Part shown: piece after piece, positions 8,190-14,328 of the stretch | Numbering within the stretch: position 1 is the first letter of the stretch | Layout: the number at the start of each line of letters is the position of its first letter | DNA from: Bacteroidales bacterium | GTDB taxonomy: Bacteria; Bacteroidota; Bacteroidia; Bacteroidales; UBA932 | Direction: 5' to 3' | Length of the DNA: 18,255 nucleotides | Assembly: GCA_004552115.1 (NCBI GenBank) | Contig: SFPH01000013.1 | Coordinates: 1 to 18,255 of the forward strand | Translations under genes and position numbers: made by a program | Notes under the pieces: model-generated | Database searches by the model: none | What the model was told of the DNA's origin: nothing | The model's input: only the letters and a program-made list of their open reading frames with translations

Positions 8190-9688
8190 ATGAAAAAGAT
8201 AATCTGCATACTCGCCTCAGCAATATGCCTCTCCGGCTGCATCGGCAAGTTCGAGGAATACAACCGCAATCCCTACCAGCCGACCAGAGTGCCGGTAAGG
8301 GATCTGCTGAGCGCGATGTTCAATGTATATGCTAGCCCGCAGCAGAACGAATGCCAGTTCAACAACTGCATGTGGGCCTGCTACAGCGGCCAGATCACGG
8401 CTCCTCACAACTGGGGCAAGGGAACCGCCACCTTCGCCTACTTCAATGCGGAAGAAGGCTGGAACCAGTCCACGACCAACACCTTCTTCACCAAAATCTA
8501 CTCCAACTACTTCATCATCAAGGAGAGCACCAAGGAGGAGGGCATAATCTACGCCATCGCCCAGCTCACCCGCATCTTCGCAATGCAGGAAGTGGCATCC
8601 CTCCAGGGCCCGATTCCTTACACCAAGGTCAGGGCCGGAGACATCTACGTGGAGTACGATGACGAAGAGACTGTCTGGAAGGCGATGTTCGATGACCTGG
8701 ACGGAGTCATCCGCACCCTCACCGACGCAGGTTCAGGAGTCAATGACGACCTCAATGAAATCGACCAGATCTATGGAGGGGACTGCCGCAGATGGCTGAA
8801 GTTCGCCAATACTCTCAAACTCCGCATGGCAATGAGAATCAGCGGCATTGCACCTGAATATGCCAGGACAAAGGCCGAGGAGGCCGTGGCATCGGGCGTA
8901 TTGAGCGGGATTGATGACAGCGCCTACGACACCACCAACAGCGGCTGAACGGATATGCGGACCCGAGAAGGGCAGCGTATTTCACCGAGGCGGACGAAAG
9001 CCTTGGCGGAGGCTATATCGGAGTCAGATCCGGGACCAACGAGCCTCCTGTGCCTGCCGACTACAACGGTTACAGCTCATTCAGGATTGCCAGGGTGGCC
9101 AACAAGGGGCTCAAGGACGCAGGAGCCAACCCTATGCCGATAATGTACGCCAGCGAGGCCTGGTTCCTCCGCGCGGAAGGTGCGCTGAGAGGCTGGGATA
9201 TGGGCGGAACCGCCGGGGAACTCTACGAGGAAGGCATCAGGAAGTCTTTCGAGGAATTCGATGTGGCCGGAGCGGAGGAGTATATGGCCGACTCGGAAAA
9301 GAGGCCAGGGAACCACACGGACCCGAAATCCTCCATTGACAGCTACACGAACCAGTCCACGGTCACCATAGCATGGAACGATGGAGACACATTCCAGACA
9401 AAGCTGGAGCGGATCATTACCCAGAAATGGATCGCGAACCTGCTCAACCCTCTCGAGGGCTGGTCAGATTTCCGCAGGACTGGATATCCGAAGATTTTCC
9501 CTCCCGTCAAGAGCGCATCCCAGGACGGCTGCGGGCTCCAGAGACAGATGAGGCGCCTGCATTTCCCCGAGAGCGAATACAATGGCAACAGGGCCAATAC
9601 CGAGGCAGCCTGCGCATTCCTCCAGGGAGGACAGGACAGTGACAATGCTGACCTCTGGTGGGCTCTCAAGTCAAACGGTCAATATTGA
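8190..9688 (+). pseudogene. susD: SusD/RagB family glycan-binding lipoprotein, frame broken near 8940
   Basis: The first part (8190-8948, 252 residues) has signal MKKIICILASAICLSGC with lipobox Cys17, then typical SusD text (FEEYNRNPYQPTRVP, AQLTRIFAMQEVASLQGPIP, WLKFANTLKLRMAMRI), and stops at TGA 8946-8948 just after YDTTNSG. The second part continues in another frame from about 8942 to the TGA at 9686-9688 (LNGYADPRRAAYF, PIMYASEAWFLRAEGALRGW, IITQKWIANLLNPLEGWSDF, RRLHFPESEYN). Both halves are conserved, so the break is recent or an error. The number of bases lost is 1 mod 3. From memory of the SusD_2 group, about 20 residues that normally precede GYxDPR, with a WxxxRMSxSM-like motif, are also missing, suggesting a short deletion and not a one-base slip. 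ATGs at 8166 and 8178 are possible alternative starts. SusD binds glycan at the surface and caps SusC. Confidence 0.85.
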
Positions 9689-10659
9689 TGAAGATGAAAA
9701 AGACAATGATACTAGCGGCGGCGCATTCCGAGGCATATTACAAGGACCTCAGGGATTACAAGAAAACCGACCACGCCATCTGCTTCGGATGGTTCAGCGG
9801 ATGGACAGGAACCGGCAGCAACCTCTACAACCAGCTCAGGGGTATACCTGACTCCATGGACGTGGTTTCCATCTGGGGCGGCAAGACCGGCCTTTCAAAG
9901 GAGCAGAAGGCCGACATGAAGGAGGTGCAGACGAAGAAGGGTACCAAGGTTCTCTGGTGCCAGCACGTGGTGGACATAGGCAGGGAAATCACCCCTGCAG
10001 GCCACACAGCATTGGAATACTGGGGCTGGAACGGCAGTTCGTACGACGGAAGCGCTGAAGCCGACGAGGCCATAAGGAAATACGCCAGGGCCATCGTGGA
10101 TACCGTGAAACATTATGGCTATGACGGCTGCGACTTCGACTACGAGCCCAACTTCGGCTACAGGGGCAATATCTCCGGCTCCCCTGCTGCAATGCACGTA
10201 TTTCTCTCGGAGATTGCAAATTACATGGGTCCGACATCCGGCTCAGACCTGATTCTGGCAGTGGACGGGGAGCCGCAGATCCTGCTTGCGGAGACCGGTC
10301 CTCTCCTCGACTACTACATCATCCAGGCCTATTACTGCCCGGGCGACTACAATCTCGACCAGCGATTCAGCGGACTGCTGGCAAAATTCGGCGTTCTCGA
10401 GGACGAGGAGACCATAATGAGGAAAACGGTATGGTGCGAGGACTTCGAGAAATACCAGACCAGCGGAGGCTGCGACTTCATCACCCGCAACGGAATCCAC
10501 ACCTGGTCCCTCATGGGAATGGCCATGTACTACCGTCCGAATCTCCCGGGCTGCCGTACAGGCGGTGTAGGGGCATACAGGTTCAATCTCGGACGAAGCA
10601 AGAGTGACTATTACCATCTGAGGGCGGCAATCCAGCTGATGAATCCCGCACGCAAATAA
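9688..10659 (+). CDS. GH18 family endo-beta-N-acetylglucosaminidase/chitinase-like enzyme, N-terminus apparently shortened
   Basis: 323 residues from ATG 9688 (or 321 from ATG 9694). The start overlaps the susD stop (TGATG), implying coupled translation. The GH18 signature DxxDxDxE is present as YDGCDFDYEP: counted from ATG 9694, Asp144, Asp147, Asp149 and catalytic acid Glu151. Other family segments are KKTDHAICFGWFSGWTG, GIPDSMDVVSIWGG, AVDGEPQIL, YYIIQAYYCPGDYNLD and RAAIQLMNP. The GH18 lipoproteins of this type in Bacteroides loci (such as BT_1044 and BT_3987) cut the chitobiose core of N-glycans at the cell surface, so the substrate here is probably a GlcNAc-containing glycan. The N-terminus reads MKKTMILAAA and then jumps straight to HSEAYYKDLRDY. 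There is no complete signal peptide and no lipobox Cys, although such enzymes are exported. About 25-40 residues seem to be lost in frame near 9718. The catalytic domain itself looks complete. Confidence 0.85.
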   Translation: MKMKKTMILAAAHSEAYYKDLRDYKKTDHAICFGWFSGWTGTGSNLYNQLRGIPDSMDVVSIWGGKTGLSKEQKADMKEVQTKKGTKVLWCQHVVDIGREITPAGHTALEYWGWNGSSYDGSAEADEAIRKYARAIVDTVKHYGYDGCDFDYEPNFGYRGNISGSPAAMHVFLSEIANYMGPTSGSDLILAVDGEPQILLAETGPLLDYYIIQAYYCPGDYNLDQRFSGLLAKFGVLEDEETIMRKTVWCEDFEKYQTSGGCDFITRNGIHTWSLMGMAMYYRPNLPGCRTGGVGAYRFNLGRSKSDYYHLRAAIQLMNPARK

Positions 10660-10694
10660 TATGAAAAAAATAAGTTGCGTCAGATTGAATGATT

Positions 10695-11840
10695 ATGAAA
10701 AGGAAAATGATAATGGCAGCGGCCGCCCTGATAATGGCCGCCTCCTGCGACAATGCAGAATACAGCGTCATTGAAAATGCGGTATTCATCTCCGAAGCCG
10801 CCCCTGAAGACAAGTTCAACCAGCAGGTGGAGAGCATCATCGTGGAGGGAACAGTCACAAGGACATTGACAATCAGGCTCGCAAAGGCCCTGGACACAGA
10901 CATCGAGGTAAGCCTCGGCATGGACGGGGACTTCATCGCCAGCTACAATGAGCGGAAAGGCACATCCTATCTCATCCTCCCTGAGGAATACCTGGCATTC
11001 GACAGGAAGGTAAGCATCGAGGCCGGCAGCCTCGCAAAGACTGTAACATTGGAAATCAGGGAGTTCACATCCCCTAACGGCGAAGCCTACGCCATTCCGC
11101 TGCAGATCGAGTCCGTCAGCGGCCCAGTCGGCACTGCCGGGGACGCAAGGCACATTATGTTCATACTGATGACCCCGAATATCCAGAAGGCTCCCAAGCT
11201 CACCGCCACCAATTCAGGAGGCTGCAGCGTCACCTTCGACAATCCACAGCTCAAGAACCTGAGCGAATGGACACTGGAATTCTGGATGATGATGGATGCC
11301 GAGGACGGGAACAACGCATTCTACAGCAACTCCTCCCCTCTCGGCTTCGGGACATTCTACTTCAGATGGTGGGCGAAGAATGCAGCCGGAGACGGGCCTT
11401 GGTTCCAGAACCAGCTCGACGGAGTCTATCTGGACGACCACAGCCATCCATGGGAAGCAGGCAGATGGTATCACGTGTGCTACACCTACAGCAACGATCT
11501 GATGCAGCTCTACATCAATGGAGAGAAGGATGCCGACCTCCAGTTCACGGCAGGCCGCACATTCTCATTCGGAAGGCTCAATCTCTGCAGCGGACTCGGC
11601 TACATGCAGTTCTACTCCCTCGCCCAGATCAGGCTCTGGAACAAATGCCTCGCCCAGTCCACCATACAGGATGCAATGAACAGGGCCGTCCCTGTGGACA
11701 GCCCCGGTCTGTGTGCATATTGGAAATTCGATGAAGGTTCAGGCAAAATCCTGAAGGAGGCCGTAAACGGCTATGACATTGAGCTCAAGACTACTCCAAC
11801 GTGGTTTGACGACATCAATTTCCTTCATCCGAACGACTGA
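10695..11840 (+). CDS. DUF1735 + LamG (concanavalin A-like) surface glycan-binding lipoprotein
   Basis: 381 residues from ATG 10695 (ATG 10689 also possible). Signal MKRKMIMAAAALIMAASC with lipobox Cys18. Residues ~20-160 resemble the DUF1735/BT_3987 N-terminal type domain (VFISEAAPEDKF, SLGMDGDFIASYNERKGTSY, LPEEYLAFDRKVSIEAGSL). Residues ~170-375 are a laminin-G-like jelly roll (LSEWTLEFWMMMD, GRWYHVCYTYSNDLMQLYIN, IRLWNKCLAQSTIQDAMN, GLCAYWKFDEGSGKIL). This pairing commonly accompanies GH18 genes in Bacteroides glycan loci, where such proteins bind the glycan on the surface next to SusC/SusD. It starts 35 bases after the GH18 stop and is the last gene of the operon. It looks complete. Binding function is inferred from family and position; no catalytic residues are evident. 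Confidence 0.85.
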   Translation: MKRKMIMAAAALIMAASCDNAEYSVIENAVFISEAAPEDKFNQQVESIIVEGTVTRTLTIRLAKALDTDIEVSLGMDGDFIASYNERKGTSYLILPEEYLAFDRKVSIEAGSLAKTVTLEIREFTSPNGEAYAIPLQIESVSGPVGTAGDARHIMFILMTPNIQKAPKLTATNSGGCSVTFDNPQLKNLSEWTLEFWMMMDAEDGNNAFYSNSSPLGFGTFYFRWWAKNAAGDGPWFQNQLDGVYLDDHSHPWEAGRWYHVCYTYSNDLMQLYINGEKDADLQFTAGRTFSFGRLNLCSGLGYMQFYSLAQIRLWNKCLAQSTIQDAMNRAVPVDSPGLCAYWKFDEGSGKILKEAVNGYDIELKTTPTWFDDINFLHPND

Positions 11841-11863
11841 AGATCAATGACTTCCCTATCATT

Positions 11864-11899
11864 CAGGCACCGTATCCTAACCACCGATACCGGTGCCTG
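11864..11899. terminator. Hairpin between convergent genes, possible bidirectional terminator
   Basis: CAGGCACCGTATC (11864-11876) faces GATACCGGTGCCTG (11886-11899) across a nine-base loop: a 13-bp stem with one bulged base. It sits where the plus-strand DUF1735/LamG gene and the minus-strand TonB-linked receptor gene meet, and its right arm encodes the receptor's last residues. No T-tract follows on either side, so it may terminate poorly or serve mainly as a 3'-end stabiliser. Confidence 0.5.
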
Positions 11900-14222
11900 A
11901 TGTTCTTGAGGACTCCTCGAGATTGCCGACCTTGCGGTAGCGTGTACGCTGAGCCTGGCCGAAGTTGTAGGAAACGCCGATCTTCACCTTCTGGCTATCG
12001 TAGTGCAGGTAGCTCTTGGACAGGGTCACATTCTTGTCCGCACCGCCCACGACGGTAAGGTCCTGCTTCTGGCTGCGGAAAAGATTGTCCACATCGACAG
12101 AAAGCGTAAGACGGTTCTCGAGGAAATTCTTCTTTATGCCGAGATTGCTGATGAATACCGGTTCAAGCCTGAAATATCCCCAGGTCATAGGAGAATTGTA
12201 ACGTCCGTCAATCTGGATTTTCCAGTCTTTCGGAAGAATGAATGTGAAATCCGTATAGCCTGCGAACATAAAGCTCCTGTTGCGGAGATTCACGTCGATG
12301 TTGTCAGAGTAGAGACCGTTCAGGTTCAATGTCCACTGCAGCCATTTCGCAATCTGGAAACCGGAGATATTGGCCGAGAGAAATGCCATGTGGCAATACC
12401 CGAAGTTGCCCCAGGTGAGAATCTGGTCGCCGTTCTGCCTGTAGGAAGGCAGCTGGTTGAACATGTCCCTGTTGTGGTCATATCCCACAGCCACCGAGAA
12501 GTTCTTGAAGAAGACGGCTGAAAGGCTCACGGAGTTGGTGTACTGAGGCTTGAGGTCAGGATTTCCAACCACGAAGCTGTGAGCGTCGAGATACTCCTCG
12601 GCAGGGTTGAGATTGTAATAGTTCGGCCTCTGGATGCGCCTTGTATAGGAAAGGTTCATCATGAAGTTCTGCGAAGGATTCCAGCCGGCGAAAACAGTCG
12701 GGAAAAGGTCGAAATAACTTCTGCGGGTATCCGTGCCGGCAGTTTTCCAGTCTCCGTAGGAATGGGTGTACTCTCCCCTGAGGCCGGCCTTGACGCTGAA
12801 CTTGCCGAAAGGCTTTGCAATGCTCACATACAATGCGGCAATATGCTCCTGATAAGTGAAATCATTGCGGTTGTCCGGCATCGAGGTCTCTGTCTTGAGC
12901 ATCTTGTTGTCAGTGAAGGAACCGGCCCATTTTCCGCCGGCTTCCAGCATTGCATTCTTCCAGCACATGGTCTGCCAGTCAGCCTTGGCCGAATAGATGC
13001 TCACGGTGGAATTGTTGTCAATCACCTTGTCAGTCTCCACATATTCCTCGCTTGCGATGTAGTCCCTGCTCAGAATTGTATTGTAAGACTTGGAACCGGT
13101 ACGGTACCAGTCCAGATTGGCAGTGATCTCGGATGACCTTGCCTCGTCGAAAATATGCGTATAATTGACATTGGCACTGGCAGTAAGGCTCTTGGAGTCA
13201 TTGTCAGTAGCGGAGAGGTTCTCAGTCCTCAATCCGGCAACCTCCTGCACACTGGAGCCGTTGAATGGCTCATCTCCCTTTCTTCCCATAAAATTCCAGG
13301 AGCCCGGCATATTCAGGATCACGCCGAATATGTTCTTGTCATCGATGAACCAGTCATTTCCGAGCTTGATATTCATGGCCTTGTAGTCATTGCACTGGAG
13401 AGACTCCGTCCTCTGGCTGAACGGCCCCATCTCGGTAACTGTCTCAAGATCGGTTGCGAAATCCATATCCGTCTTGTAGTCTCCCTCATAGACATTGAGG
13501 AAGGTGTTGGTCTTCTTCGAGCGGTAGTTGATGTTGGCCCAGAAATCCTCCTGCCAGAGGAAACGGTCCGTACGGCCGAAATACATGCCGCCCACGGTTG
13601 CGCCGAGAGAGCCGTTGAAGCCTGCCAGAGCATTCTTCTTGGTCTTGATGTTGATGATACCGCCCTGACCCTGGGCATCGTACTTGGAGGAAGGATTGGC
13701 AATGAGCTCGAATTTCTCGATGCTGGTGCCCGGAGTGGAGCGGAGCAATGCCTCAAGAGCCTTTCCGTCCATATAGGAAGGTCTCCCGTCGATCCACACC
13801 GCCACGGACTTGCCGTTGAGAGTAATGTTGCCGTCCTTGTCGATGACTACTCCCGGAGCCTTCTTTATAAGGTCCATTCCCGTGGAGCCCTGGGCAAATG
13901 CGCTCTGGCTGACATTCATCACGACCTTGTCCACCTTCATCTCGACCAGCTGGACCTTCTCCGTCACAGTGGCGGCCGCAAGGCTCTCCCTGTCGGCCTC
14001 CAGGGAAGAAGGGAAATTGACCTGGAATTTTCCATTCTCGTCAGTGGTCGTGCAGGCGGTGATGTTTCCCTCTACATCCCTCACTGCAACGGTAGCCCAG
14101 CCGAGGGAGCTGCCGTCATTCTTGTCCACCAGCTTGGCGGAGACAATGTTGTCCTGTCTTGCAGCCGACATCGTGAAGCTGCAGAGGACTGTCACAATCA
14201 AAAATGCAAATATTCTTTTCAT
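11877..14222 (-). CDS. TonB-linked outer membrane receptor with OMP_b-brl_3 type barrel
   Basis: 781 residues from ATG 14222 (MKRIFAFLIVTVLCSFTMSAA signal peptide). The order is a shortened carboxypeptidase-regulatory-like domain ~25-72 (VSAKLVDKNDGSSLGWATVAV, DENGKFQV), plug ~85-200 (VQLVEMKVDKVVMNVSQSAF, DLIKKAPGVVIDKDGNITLN, WIDGRPSYMDGKALEALLRS, KYDAQGQGGIINIKTKK), then a long barrel (FSVKAGLRGEYTHSYGDWK, FPTVFAGWNPSQNFMMNLSY, RRIQRPNYYNLNP) and the polar tail RYRKVGNLEESS common in this group. This is not a SusC: it belongs to the smaller receptor family often regulated separately and of mostly unknown substrate. From family knowledge about 30 residues between the NGKFQV strand and LEADRESLAAATV are missing (in frame, near 14000-14015). 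ATG 14267 is rejected as a start because it lies upstream of the promoter box. Confidence 0.9.
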   Translation of the reverse strand: MKRIFAFLIVTVLCSFTMSAARQDNIVSAKLVDKNDGSSLGWATVAVRDVEGNITACTTTDENGKFQVNFPSSLEADRESLAAATVTEKVQLVEMKVDKVVMNVSQSAFAQGSTGMDLIKKAPGVVIDKDGNITLNGKSVAVWIDGRPSYMDGKALEALLRSTPGTSIEKFELIANPSSKYDAQGQGGIINIKTKKNALAGFNGSLGATVGGMYFGRTDRFLWQEDFWANINYRSKKTNTFLNVYEGDYKTDMDFATDLETVTEMGPFSQRTESLQCNDYKAMNIKLGNDWFIDDKNIFGVILNMPGSWNFMGRKGDEPFNGSSVQEVAGLRTENLSATDNDSKSLTASANVNYTHIFDEARSSEITANLDWYRTGSKSYNTILSRDYIASEEYVETDKVIDNNSTVSIYSAKADWQTMCWKNAMLEAGGKWAGSFTDNKMLKTETSMPDNRNDFTYQEHIAALYVSIAKPFGKFSVKAGLRGEYTHSYGDWKTAGTDTRRSYFDLFPTVFAGWNPSQNFMMNLSYTRRIQRPNYYNLNPAEEYLDAHSFVVGNPDLKPQYTNSVSLSAVFFKNFSVAVGYDHNRDMFNQLPSYRQNGDQILTWGNFGYCHMAFLSANISGFQIAKWLQWTLNLNGLYSDNIDVNLRNRSFMFAGYTDFTFILPKDWKIQIDGRYNSPMTWGYFRLEPVFISNLGIKKNFLENRLTLSVDVDNLFRSQKQDLTVVGGADKNVTLSKSYLHYDSQKVKIGVSYNFGQAQRTRYRKVGNLEESSRTSGTGIGG

Positions 14223-14253
14223 ATCGCTGATACTTTTTTCAATTCCGATGGTG

Positions 14254-14261
14254 CAAAGGTA
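14254..14261 (-). promoter_or_regulatory. Bacteroidota -7 box for the TonB-linked receptor
   Basis: Read on the minus strand the bases are TACCTTTG, a perfect TAnnTTTG match and the commonest form of this box, followed by C. It lies 31 bases before the ATG at 14222. No clear TTTG is present 19-21 bases upstream. The gene therefore probably has its own promoter even though an operon in the same direction ends just upstream. Confidence 0.6.
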
Positions 14262-14291
14262 TGACATTATATTGAAAATACTGCATTCCCG

Positions 14292-14308
14292 ATATGGACT
14301 ATATGGAC
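14292..14308. repeat. Tandem ATATGGAC direct repeat upstream of the receptor promoter
   Basis: ATATGGAC occurs at 14292-14299 and again at 14301-14308, a 9-base period. It lies 30 bases upstream of the -7 box of the receptor gene, in the short gap (14268-14328) after the stop of the multi-module gene. Position and form suit a regulator-binding site, but two short copies can arise by chance. Confidence 0.35.
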
Positions 14309-14328
14309 ATCAGCTATTTCGGGCCCCT

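Noticed and set aside
8935..8950. Programmed frameshift or stop readthrough in susD
   Set aside because: No slippery run is present at the stop, SusD proteins are not known to use recoding, and the frame change coincides with apparent loss of conserved residues.
13155..14264. Long plus-strand open frame (369 codons) opposite the TonB-linked receptor
   Set aside because: It is antisense to a clearly conserved receptor gene, its protein has no recognisable family or signal, and long antisense frames are common in GC-rich coding DNA.
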